From the NCBI RefSeq assembly GCF_000001735.4, contig NC_003070.9, forward strand, positions 29,249,971-29,313,970: 64,000 nucleotides of DNA. Reading direction: 5' to 3'. Of the stretch, positions 20,431 through 32,445 are shown in pieces. The DNA is from Arabidopsis thaliana. Taxonomy: Eukaryota; Streptophyta; Magnoliopsida; Brassicales; Brassicaceae. A program made the translations under genes and the position numbers. Position 1 is the stretch's first letter. Every line of letters starts with the position of its first letter. Below the pieces are notes generated by a model. The model was not told where the DNA came from and did no database searches. It was given only the letters and a program-made list of their open reading frames with translations.

Positions 20431-22360
20431 GTCACTTTTTTCTTCCCTCCTAACTTTTCTTTGCGGCATTTCTTATAATACTTCGTCAGTTTTCAGAATT
20501 CTTAAATCTTTTTGCTGTGTTCTTATAAAGAAACATCATCTATTAAAGTTGTCTTCGTTTGGATTTGGTTTTGACGACTTTGGGAAATATTTATGTTTAA
20601 GAAGGTTTCATTGGTCATTGACTTTTATATATTATATCGTAACCATGATGTGATAGTGGGCCTTAGATCAACAAACATGCGAAAAACAGAAGCAGAGGCC
20701 CGTTTCAACGGAGCATAATAAATTGCATTCTCTGTCTTTTGTTTTTAGGTTTTTTTTTTAACTGATAGATGTGCCGTCGAAAATAATATTGATATTTAAA
20801 AATTCACAACAAACATTCTTAACTGACCCACCCATCTATCTGCTATTCCCACGCGCCAAGGAAAATAATAATAATAGCGAAATTGATTTTTACATTTATT
20901 TATTGATAGATAATTTGTGTATTGTTAAGATTAACAGATTTTAAGGGATTAAAGTGGAAAAGGTAAACCGAAGACAACTTGCCATTTACTGATTTACAAC
21001 AATCCAAATTTAAAAACAAATGGTCCCAGTTTTTAGGGTTGTCACTTAAATTTATCGAAATATTTACACTTTAATTGGGTAAAACATAATGGACAGAAAA
21101 ACAAATATTGTGACAAACAAAAAAACATGTTTTCACCAAGAAAAACAAAAACAAAAAAGATGTAAAGCTTTTCTTACATCTGTACAAAATAAAAGCAGAC
21201 GAAATTGTACTTTATTTTCCTTATTAAATTGTCGGTATGTTTTATATGTTGTGAAAAGTAGAATGGATAACCAAATAAAAATTACTGACATCTTAATAAA
21301 GTTGGTTCAACCGGTTTAAAATGTATTTTTTTAGTGTTAACAACTTAAAGCTTTTTTCGATTATCGAATTGCAACAAACAAATATATTAACAGAAAAAAG
21401 GAATCATGTATCTATTTCAATATCCTGTTTTTTTTCTTCCATTTGGATATTTAGATCTTTTTCTGAATTTATCTTGTTCTTAAATTAAAACAGAAAAAAA
21501 GATTAAAAGTAAGACAGCTTGCTAATGGCAACCGCAACAAACAAGATAATTTTGAAACGGATCCACTTGGATTTTCTTTGATTTTGTAGAAAAATTGACA
21601 AATTGCTTTTGTATAAAAACAAAAAATGTACCGTAAAAACACACACATAAAAAATAAAAAGTGATAATGACAAACAAATAAAGTGGTATTTTTCTTTTAT
21701 CTACTAATGTGATTATAAAAAAATCGACATTGAAAATTTCAACACATCTTTTTCGCCAAAACCTGAAAATGGTCTTATTATAACATAAATTAGTTTTTTT
21801 GTCTTTCTATTATATATTCAATAACTCATCCCAACTTGAACAAACCTATTTCAAATTTTTTTGTCTTGAATAATGATAAGTTCCGTAGTGTTCTTTTCTG
21901 TTGTGACAAAAAATACTAGCTAACGAGGGATAAGCACAAAAACATGATTAATGTTTCTCTAATCATTCTAAAAATCTACAGGAATATTCCCTTTTCAGTT
22001 TTTTCTTTCTTAAATGCATTTCTTAGTTCTTCATAATTCAGTGAGTTTTAATAACAATAATAAAAAAAAGAGCATCATTAATTGAACCTAAAAATAATGA
22101 GAAGAAAAACCAAAAAGATAGAGAGTAAGATGCACGCGCTAAAGATCGAACGGTTAATAGAATCAGGTTAGTGAAGAGAGATATTAAAAGTTTGTTGTCG
22201 TGTGGCAAAAACTATAATTTCCTTCTCACAAACAAAAAAAATAAAATCAAACACAAAATCCCGTAGCATCGTAACAGTAATTCGCTATTATCTCCTCACC
22301 CTCCGCTTTCGCTTCCCTTCTCTGCCCGTTTCAATTCCTTCTAAGACATCACGGTCTCTC
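20431..22360. other. Intergenic region between eIF5 and ARF17
   Basis: The first ~200 bases are the eIF5 3'UTR. The remainder is very AT-rich with no supported gene. An open frame at 21089-21319 is composed of AT-rich low-complexity codons and is not credible. The last few hundred bases are presumably the ARF17 promoter; I could not identify auxin-response elements with confidence. Confidence 0.5.
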
Positions 22361-22370
22361 TCTATAAAAA
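22361..22370 (+). promoter_or_regulatory. TATA-like element of ARF17
   Basis: TCTATAAAAA lies about 65 bases before the ARF17 start codon and is followed by a CT-rich tract. If functional, the leader is only about 40 bases long. A longer leader from an upstream start is also possible. Confidence 0.4.
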
Positions 22371-22434
22371 CAGTACCTACCTCTTCTTCTTCTTCTTCAT
22401 TCGCTGACTTCGTTTACACTGAAAACAAATACCT

Positions 22435-25223
22435 ATGTCACCGCCGTCGGCAACCGCCGGTGACATCAACCACCGTGAAGTAGACCCGACGATCTGGCGC
22501 GCTTGTGCTGGAGCCTCCGTCCAGATCCCTGTCCTTCACTCTAGGGTTTACTACTTTCCACAAGGTCACGTTGAGCACTGTTGCCCTCTCCTCTCTACTC
22601 TTCCTTCCTCCACCTCGCCGGTTCCATGTATCATCACTTCAATTCAGTTGCTCGCCGATCCGGTCACCGACGAGGTCTTTGCTCACCTTATTCTTCAACC
22701 GATGACGCAGCAGCAGTTTACTCCGACTAATTATTCACGATTCGGCAGATTCGATGGCGATGTTGATGATAACAACAAGGTGACTACCTTCGCCAAAATT
22801 CTCACGCCTTCTGATGCTAACAATGGAGGTGGCTTCTCCGTTCCTCGTTTCTGTGCTGATTCCGTCTTCCCTCTGCTTAATTTTCAAATCGATCCACCGG
22901 TTCAGAAGCTCTACGTCACTGATATCCATGGAGCTGTTTGGGATTTCAGGCATATCTATCGCGGTACACCGAGGCGTCACTTGCTAACAACGGGATGGAG
23001 TAAGTTCGTCAATAGCAAGAAGCTCATCGCTGGAGATTCGGTGGTGTTTATGAGAAAATCTGCAGATGAGATGTTCATCGGCGTTAGGAGAACTCCGATC
23101 TCAAGCAGCGACGGAGGAAGTAGCTATTACGGAGGAGATGAGTATAACGGTTACTACAGTCAGAGTAGCGTTGCCAAGGAAGATGATGGGAGTCCGAAGA
23201 AGACGTTTAGGAGATCTGGGAATGGTAAGTTGACTGCTGAGGCTGTGACGGATGCGATCAATAGAGCGTCTCAGGGATTACCATTTGAGGTGGTGTTTTA
23301 TCCGGCTGCTGGATGGTCTGAGTTTGTTGTGAGAGCTGAAGATGTTGAGTCTTCAATGTCTATGTATTGGACTCCTGGGACTCGAGTCAAGATGGCTATG
23401 GAGACTGAAGATTCTTCTCGGATCACATGGTTTCAAGGCATCGTTTCCTCTACTTATCAGGAGACCGGTCCATGGCGTGGATCTCCATGGAAGCAGCTTC
23501 AGGTATATGATGTTTTTGAAATGGTCTTTGCTCTTCTTATCTCTATAATGTTGCGTTAATGGAACAATTCAGAATCGATCTTGTATCTGTTGTGTGCAAG
23601 CCTTTCATGAGTAGTTTAAGTCTCATCCTGGTTATTCAAATGTCAATTGGGTTTTGAATGTTGTTTTGATTGCTGTGTTGTTGTTTTGAAGGTAAATATT
23701 GGAAACAGGATAAGTTAATTCATACGAAAATGAATGTTCTCTCTCAGATTCATCTTCTATAAGATGGAATTGAAACTGGAAGATTTGGCTTAGTATTGTT
23801 TGTGTTGAGCGTCCGTGATGTAGAGTTGCTTTTCATTATCCTTCTTTGGCCACGCATTGTACATTGTGTTTGTTAAACTAGAGTTCCTCTGATTAGTCTT
23901 ATGAGATACTCCTTTTTTGCCAATATATTCTACTTCCTCTGATTAGTTCCTTTGTTTTTAACTTGCGTAGATCACATGGGATGAACCTGAGATTCTGCAA
24001 AACGTGAAGAGGGTGAATCCATGGCAAGTGGAAATTGCTGCACATGCAACTCAACTGCATACCCCTTTCCCTCCAGCAAAGAGGTTGAAGTATCCACAAC
24101 CCGGAGGAGGGTTCTTGAGTGGAGATGATGGAGAAATCCTTTATCCTCAAAGTGGACTGTCTAGTGCAGCAGCACCTGATCCAAGTCCTTCTATGTTCTC
24201 GTATTCTACATTTCCTGCTGGCATGCAGGGAGCCAGGCAATATGATTTTGGGTCTTTCAATCCAACCGGATTCATTGGAGGAAATCCTCCCCAGCTATTC
24301 ACCAATAACTTCTTAAGTCCGCTTCCTGATTTGGGAAAAGTGTCGACTGAGATGATGAACTTTGGCAGTCCGCCATCAGATAACTTATCGCCTAATAGCA
24401 ACACCACTAATCTGTCCTCTGGAAATGACCTGGTTGGAAACCGAGGCCCCCTTTCAAAGAAAGTTAACTCGATTCAGTTGTTTGGCAAGATCATTACCGT
24501 GGAGGAGCATTCTGAGAGCGGTCCTGCAGAGTCTGGCTTGTGTGAAGAGGATGGCAGCAAAGAGTCCAGCGACAATGAGACACAGTTGTCCTTATCACAT
24601 GCTCCTCCAAGCGTGCCTAAACATTCCAACAGCAACGCAGGTTCTAGCTCCCAAGGTATATTCCGATCTCTCTCAAGTACAATAATCAATTGAATCAGTT
24701 GCTATAAGCTTTTATTACTGTTTTGCACAAGGCAATTTCTCTTCCTTTCCCATGAACTATATTATGTAGAGTAGGAAACACAATCATGATTTCTGATATG
24801 ACTTGACTGATGATGATACTTGTGAAAACTATCTATATATCTCTTCAGTAATCAGTCGCCTTGAGGTAATTGGAATTTGGAACTTGAACATTACTTGGAT
24901 TTTAACTTTTCAATAGCATAAGCTTTCCTGTTTCATCATATATGTTTCACTATACTTGGTATGCTTTTATTACTGCTGATATTTACTATTCCTGCTATTT
25001 TTTTTGGGTCTCGTTAACGGTAATAAGGACACAGAATTGGCTCTTTTATCCATCTGAACTAGACATTACTGTACAAGTAGATGAAGAATTATGTGGTTCC
25101 ATTACAAATTTGATTTGCAGAAAGCTTGAAGCTGCTGCTTATAGACGATTATAATGTTGGAAGATCCTGAAGCTTGGAATGATTTGTACTTTTCTTCTGT
25201 TTGTGTGTGTTTTGACAGGTTAA
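22435..25223 (+). CDS. ARF17: Auxin response factor 17
   Basis: Three coding exons (22435-23502, 23971-24655, 25219-25223) encode 585 residues, the known length of ARF17 (At1g77850). The order is an N-terminal dimerisation segment (IWRACAGASVQIP), a B3 DNA-binding domain (about 117-219, TTFAKILTPSDANNGGGFSV...RRHLLTTGWSKFV), and the ARF ancillary domain (about 265-345). A Ser/Gly/Pro-rich repression-type middle region follows. There is no PB1 (III/IV) domain, so it cannot oligomerise with Aux/IAA proteins like other ARFs. It acts in the nucleus on auxin-response promoters. In Arabidopsis it is needed for callose deposition and pollen wall patterning and is repressed by miR160. The final exon adds only the last two bases of Gly585 plus the stop; failure to splice the last intron would append about a dozen codons before a stop. 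The start is the first ATG. Confidence 0.97.
24219..24239 (+). promoter_or_regulatory. miR160 target site in ARF17
   Basis: The 21-base site begins TGGCATGCAGGGAGCCAGG. It is near-complementary to miR160, which starts UGCCUGGCUCCCUGUAUGCC. It lies in exon 2, encoding the AGMQGARQ region, as in ARF10 and ARF16. This is established regulation of this gene family; only the site is seen here. Confidence 0.95.
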
Positions 25224-27273
25224 AAAGTGAAAGAAGTGGTGGATCTTTGCTGGAATCTCCAAGTCCTAAGTAGTAGTAGTAGTACTATTATATATAATTC
25301 TGTTGTTTCTGCAATTGACTTTTCTCTGGCTTTTCTTTGCCACGTGACGATTCCGTTTTTTACTTTCTTTCTTTTTTTTTTATCAATTTCTCAGACACAT
25401 TTGATGAACATCTCGCTCTCATCTAATCGTTAACTATTTTTATTGGGGTAAATGTCTGGATTTGTCTTACCTAAACATGTTTTAAGACTGATGTTTATGC
25501 AGAGTGAAAACAGCAAATAATTTAATGCTTTATTCAATCCCTATGCAATGGATCTAACTTAACGGCGCCAACCAGAGAGTTTTACTAACTGTTTTTTGCT
25601 TTTAGTTAATATTCCTAATAAATAAAAAGACTGCCAATAATAAAATCGGACCATTTTTATTCTCCTAATAAATAAAAGAAGCTCAAGGGAGGTCCCTCCT
25701 ACACTTTTCTGACTCCTTTATGTTCTGTTCTCTGTGATTCATTAACGGATCAGCTATAGCATTTCCAATTTGTCAGTAAGTTAGGGTTGGTTTGATTAGC
25801 TAATAGCTACCAATGAGACAAAATATATTAGGTTGGTTTGATTAGCAATTAAGACGACGACTTGAATTATGCATAAAAAGACATTTGAGATTTGAAGATC
25901 TCATTAAACAATTGGAGGAGACTTGGCTCCATGTCTCTCACTGTTTTGCACGGTAATAGGAGTACTACATTATATAAATTTGGTAAAACTAGATCAACAT
26001 CAGATTGTTTCAATGTTTATGTGTACTTGGGAAGAGTGGCCCTGCAGGTCTTAATTTAAGTTTCCTCAAGTGGTAATAGTATGAAAAAATATAAACGTAT
26101 ATGTTCTTGGACAATTAGCTGTAAGTTACAGCCTGTAACGCAAACTTGAGAGTGTAAATAAGGACAACAACAACAAAAGTAAATAAGAAAATTTCAGAAA
26201 TATGGTTATGTGTTGAGGAGACACAAATCATTCCTGGTTCTGACTTCAATCATACTCTCTGCATAAAAGAAGTAGTAGTAGTAGTACATAAGGACAAAAA
26301 ACTATTAAATGTAATTATTTGATCTACAAAATGTTATTTCAACTTGAGCAAAAAAATGTAAAATGTTAATTTCAAAATAAAAATAAAAAGAAGCAAGTGG
26401 GTGAAGTTTCTGCATGGTAAAAAGTGTGAAAGAAGAACATGAGAAGAGGAGTGGTGTCCTCTGCGGAAGAGGCAAAGCCTGACTCAAGTTTTCTAGTAAA
26501 AAACACTTTCCACATAGCATTTTTTTTTTTTTTTTTTTATTATTATCATACTTTTGGTTTCCTGTTAATTGATATTTGATGATGCTGTCCTCTCTCTATC
26601 TCCCGACTCCCATATCCTTATAATTTGATGTGGATTGGACAAAACAAATGAATGAAAACGCATCAAACAGAGCAAATAATACTAAATAAACAAGATAAAT
26701 ATTGGAGAGAAAGAAAAAAACAAGAAAATTGCTAATAATATTTTGAGAAATAAAATCAAACAAAAAAAAAAACTCATCATAAAAAAAGTAGAGCACGAGA
26801 TGCTTTCTCACTCTCTCTGTGGATCACTCTGTCTTGCATCTAAGTCAAATCAAGTCCAATCCTCAGGTTTTTAATCATTTGCTTCTTTTTTTTTGTCTTG
26901 ACCAAATTCATTTTATTACCTCCCCTGCAACTCTTTTCCGTATAGAAAAGACAACTGTCACAAGCTACTCTCTTTCGCAGTCAATTTTTATTCAAAAAGC
27001 AACCCACAACGGCCAAAAAAGTGTAATAGAAGATTCAAATGGAATACTTTTACTTAGAAACCTTTTTAACTTTCACATTTTAACTTCTACAAACAGTACT
27101 AGTCCATATTTACTCTCTGTTCTGAATTTAAACAACAACAACAACAATAGTAATAAAACATATATTTTGATTAGATATATTTTAAAACTTCAAATAAAAC
27201 CAGAGGAGATTCCCATTAATTAACAATCTGATTCATCTCTAATTAAAACCTAATAACACTCATTTTTAATTCA
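25224..27273. other. Intergenic region between ARF17 and the BPS1-like gene
   Basis: These genes converge. The first 200 or so bases are the ARF17 3'UTR and include an (AGT)n run at 25269-25284. A second AGT run lies near 26272-26287 and a T-run of about 20 at 26520-26540. No credible coding frame was found on either strand; short frames at 26305 (minus) and 26819 (plus) have no family signature. Confidence 0.5.
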
Positions 27274-28418
27274 TCACCTGTGGCTACAATAATCCAAAAG
27301 CATTTTCCTACCATCAACAATATCATCAAAGAAATCATCAATCTGAGCAACAATACTCTCTGTTCCATTCCTCAAACTCCCAACACTTCCTTTCAAATTC
27401 TCAATTCTCTCTCTCAACCCCTTCTCCACCGCCTCCTCCTCTCCTCCGCCGCCGCAACACCGCCGTTCCAGCTCCACCTTAAGCTCCTCCATCGCCGTCT
27501 TGCTTCTCCTATACTCGTACATCATCATTCCTTTCCTCACCCCTATCCTCTCCATTTCCGCCGCCACTCTCTGCTTTAACCTCATCATCGTCCCCGTCGG
27601 AACCGTCGTGTCTCCGGGAATGTAATAAACAAGACCTTGCATCAAGATCACGAGAAGTAACGAGTTTATGTTCTTCATAGTGTTCATCACTCCTCTGAAA
27701 CCGCTGAAACCGTTCTGTATCTTGGAAGACTCCATCCCCGTCGTAGTAACTTGCTCCGACCAAAAAGGAAACCTTTGAATACGATTCTCCATTAATGCTC
27801 TGTTTTCTTCTTCTATCCCCACCGCTTCTCTCCTACATCCAGATATCGCTCGTATCACCTGTCCCATATCAAAAATATTCCAACTTTTCAAGAACATAAC
27901 AAAAAAAAAAAAACATTTCATTAATTCAACTTTGATTTTTTATTAACAAACCAAAATAATGTTGAATATATATTATTATTTTTTGTTACTAGGACTTACA
28001 AATAATTTGTGACAGTCCAAAAAAATAACATTGTTTTTCGTGTATATACCTGCCGGGAAATCTGAGGGGAGAGGAGACGACGGTGGTGGTAGTGGCCGTC
28101 GAGGGTGGAGGTGATGGAGATAGCGGAGGAGCAAAAGCTTTCGATGGTGGAGATAGCGGATTTGATGACGTGGCAGACGTCCCAAAGCTTGGAAGTTTCG
28201 TCCATGTAGTCGTCAAGCCACTTGTCACCGACAGGGAGGTTAAGTTTCTGGACAAGAAGTGTGAGATGAGAGTGAGAGGTTCTTAGAAGACAGATGACTC
28301 TCTGTAGGAACTGTAAGGACATGAAGTTGTTGGAGATATAAACCCTTTCGAGATCTTCCATTGATCTGTTTAGAAACGAGTAGAATCCGTTTACTGAGTT
28401 TGAACAAGACTGATCCAT
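27274..28418 (-). CDS. BPS1-like protein
   Basis: Two exons (28418-28050 and 27858-27274) encode 317 residues; probably At1g77855. The predicted protein is mainly helical. The N-terminal helices ([27 protein letters not shown]...) match the BYPASS1 (DUF793) family. A hydrophobic stretch ([20 protein letters not shown]) could be a membrane segment. A C-terminal Glu/Arg-rich coiled coil ([11 protein letters not shown]...[21 protein letters not shown]) ends in the family's [19 protein letters not shown]-type tail. BPS1 represses production of a root-to-shoot mobile signal in Arabidopsis; the biochemical role of this paralogue is unknown. The Gly-rich CCGGGGEEE insert is lineage-specific. TCTATATAACC at 28514-28524 (minus) is a good TATA box about 100 bases before the start. 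Confidence 0.9.
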
Positions 28419-29859
28419 TATTGACCCTTAAAAAATATTTGGTGTTTGTTGGTTTGTTTGGTTGATTATTGGTGAGATTATAGGGAGAGAGATTTGGGAA
28501 GGAGAGAATTAAAAGGTTATATAGAGATTTGGATGTGTATGTATAGATGAAAAGGAGAGTGAGAGAGAAAGAGAATAATAAGAAGAAGAGAAGAAGCAGA
28601 GATTATGTAAGGATGAAAGTGATTGTTTGGAGCAATGATGGTTGTTTCCTATAGAGGAGGAAAATGATCATTGGTATATGCTAATACCAATATCTCAATT
28701 TTTCATATCTTTTTAACTTAATTTTATTATGGAAAGAAATTGTTATTCAGAAAAAAAGAGTTGAGAATTGGAAAAGTACTGGTTTTTCATGGAATCCATA
28801 TAAATTTGTCATCTATTTTCTGGTACATCGGAGACATAAATGAAATTAGAATATTAACTCTTTTTTTGTCTAGAAGTTACTCATATCATATCTTTCTTTT
28901 TTTCTGCTTGGGATTTATTAGATAGATTCTTTGTCCGAATAAAATCTCTAGTAGTTGATGATTAGTAGAGCGAATAATGATCATGCTTTCAATACATAAA
29001 TAATCGAATATTACTAGTAATTTAGTATACGACTTTAGCATTTTTAGATTTTGTACAAAGGCATCTAATACCATTTCATGATTTAGGAGTTATAACTCGC
29101 TGCAGAAAACAAAGAAATTGAATAACAATTATCATTTAGTTCAGAACTTCTGAACCTTGTGTGTGTGTGTTTTAGTATAGCTTTGTGTAAAAATAGTTTG
29201 AAGCACAAACAAAAGTTGAATGTATAAATTTGTACATAGGTATAAGTTACAAATATTCTGTAACCATAATTACCTAATTTAGTCTAACAAATGAAACCAT
29301 CAAGCAAACTTGATTGTGTGATGATTTGTATTAATAGTTCATATACTAATGGCTCAATGAATCGAGATAGATAAGATAATGTTGTATAAACATTTAGATT
29401 CGTTCATATTATAATACTGTAACTAAAGTATACAAGGAATGAAAAATCAATCAAGTTCATACCTCCAAAGTGGTATTTCGGACCCATTCGACGGCGGATA
29501 CCAAGAAAAGAAGTAGTACTATTTTAAAAAAACTTTTTTTTTTTGGTCAAAGACATTATATATATAACATATAAATGACGCAGTGGAATATTTAACAAAA
29601 CTAAAATTAGTTAATGCAAAAGGAAAATAAGTTGCTTTATTCCCGTTATCAAGCCGGCGCGTATTCTATACTCAACTCATTTATAAATTTTTTAAATTTC
29701 GAAACCTTTTTTTTTTTCCATTAACCACCAATAATTATCACTAATATACAAATTTGGTTCTTCGGTTAGGATGATCAAGAATAAATACGTCATATCGGGA
29801 AAAACAACCACGGGGCCAAATCCTTAAATAGTTTTGGACAAAATCAAAAACAATTTTAA

Positions 29860-29891
<32 letters not shown>

Positions 29892-32445
29892 ATGTTCCCT
29901 TAGTAGACAAGGAAAAAACTGTTTCTATTCGAATCAATAAAACAAGAATCCAAAATTATTTGGTCAACAATTAGTGACTCCATATTAATTACGCATGTGT
30001 TTCTTTGTGGATGTGTGTGTATATTTAGTGTGTGAAAAATTGAGTGGTGAAGTGTGTGGGAGAGAGGGGGCCATCAAATCTAATGGAAGCGTCGGGCGAC
30101 TCAATAATTTTTGTTTCGCCATTAATTACCTTTGTTTATTTTGTTCTTAGACATCTTTTTGGGTCACAATTTTATTAGTATTATTTCTTTGTCAACAAAT
30201 CAAACAGACAAAAGTATTATGAATTGATAGCAGAGAACTAAAAACCCAATAAATCAGAATAATATTCTTAAAAAACTCGGCAAGTCTAGAATATTGTATT
30301 ATTGGTAGGAATATTTATATTAAAAATGTAAATCACAAAAAATCTACATGTTTTGGTCAAATGTAAAGTAATAATATGTATATTAATTACAATGTACGTA
30401 TAAAATAGCTATCAATCCAGCAAAAGAGAAGAGTGCTAGTAGATTTGTGAGAATGTTTCGTTTTCTCAGTAATGGCTTGAGATAAGGAAACAACTGTTTT
30501 TGGTCCATACCCTCTCTTCTCTTTCCGTCTGCCGTTTTGAAATTGATCTTCCTATTTTCATATTACATTATTAGTCTCTTCACTTCATTTTCCCATTGAA
30601 TTCCAGTTGAAATTTGAGAATGTTTATATATATATATATATATATATATATCTTTTAGTCTTTCATATATATATATTTATAGTAGTAAGTGTTCAAGACT
30701 TTGAACTCTAAGATAAGTCATTTTGAAAAGAGAATAATATGTACGACTGTAGTTTTCTTTATAGAGTCGTCTACGACTTTGTTAAAACTCGATTGGGAAA
30801 ACAAGATTATAACAGCGGTTAAAAGTTTTGTAACTTTTATTGTAGTATACCCGATTTACCTAAACCAAAAGCTATGTGATCAACACTAGTAATCAAGTTT
30901 ATAAGGTCAAAAGAACCTTTAAAGGGTGAAAAGAAAAGTTGATAAGTTAATAACTGATAAGCACTCCACTAATCATCTAATCGGACGGTGGAGATACATG
31001 GAAGAGTTGATTATTTAGAGGGTCAAGAACCGCTACTTAAGATACGTTTGATTGATTTCAATATTTTTTTAAAATAGAAAAGTAAAAGTGTTGAGCCGAA
31101 ATTAGGATGCAAAGGTATATGCCATATCAACGTTAAATGGTAGAGATTTGTGGTTGTAATATTCCACTTATCATTGATGCACATGAAAATTGTAATTTGT
31201 TTTTTAATTACTTGTTGATGTGGTCCAAATTCTCGATCTTAATCATATAGTATGAACTAAAAGAAAGAACGATTGGAGAAAGTTGTACTGTTTATACATT
31301 GAACACAACAAGTGTTTTTATATACATATTGGACATACATAACTTAAAATTTTTTGTTTCAACAATGCAAGAATTTTGATCAACTGACTTTGTATGTAAA
31401 TGCTAAAAAAATCTGAAGAAGATGGAGTTCCAAACTTGTGTTGGTTTGTGGGTAATTTCCAAAATACTACAACACTTTATATAAAGCTGCCAAACCAAAT
31501 TTTCCCCAACCACCATCCGCTCTAATTCTGGCTTCACATCCCTATTAACCGGATAAAGTTATAAAGTCAACTGATTACAAAACAGAGTAGGTCTTCGCTT
31601 TTATACACCAGAGAGAGACCACTTAACTGAATTTAAAACGAGTTCTGGAAAAAATCTAGACTAATTCTTAGTAATTGTAATTGTTATGCGAAATTACATA
31701 TTAAAGATGGCTAACTGAAGAAAAAACTGACATAAATTGAGTGACTTAAATATGTTGTAGCAACATAAAAGGAATATTAGTATAGAACAAACAACAAAAA
31801 CATTTGAGTAAAATGCATATTTAGTGACATTAAGAGTAATGAAACCAGTAGAGATGTCGTAGGCAGTTGAGTAGCTTAATGAGGTTTAGGTCCACAGTAT
31901 GGGCTTCTTCTGATATATTTTAATATAGTTTATGAGCACATTTCTCAATTCTATTTATTCAAAATTCCCTTAGAAAATAGTAGTAATTAATTTTAGTGAC
32001 CCTATCTATATATATCTCTGTGTCAAGGCCGGCCCTTTTCTTCTCATTCTACTACACCCACAAGCCACACCTATTTATCATCATCACTCCTCCTAAAGCA
32101 AATAAATGAAAGAACAAAAAATGAAGAAGCTCAATATTATACTTACTTGTTGGTGTGTCATGTGTGCGTAGATATGATGTGGATTGTGTAAGAAACTAAT
32201 GTGGCTACTGGGTCCTCTCATATGGGACCAAACTTCGTAGACTTTAGTATTTACATTCATAGAACCAAAACATTAGTCTCATTACAAAACATTTACCACT
32301 TATCCGTTAAGGCTATAGGCTACAAACAAAAGTTACCAGAATTGACCAAAGAATCTTACGAGATTTGTGATTTTGGTATATGCAATTATTCAAGTGTGGG
32401 AGTGAGTATATTAGATCTATGAAGGAGTTGAAGCCTTGGTCATCT
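28419..32445. other. 4-kb intergenic region
   Basis: This is the longest gene-poor stretch of the first half. It contains a TG run (29159-29171) and AT microsatellites (29868-29891 and 30625-30651). No protein-coding gene, tRNA or transposon signature is convincing. A possible promoter with TATA (TATCTATATATATCTC near 32004) is followed by a 21-codon frame at 32106-32171 (MKEQKMKKLN...WCVMCA). That could mark a short non-coding or peptide transcript pointing into the KOM 3' end. Confidence 0.45.
29868..29891. repeat. AT dinucleotide microsatellite
   Basis: An almost perfect (AT)n run in intergenic DNA. Similar runs lie at 30625-30651 and 40961-40985. Confidence 0.85.
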
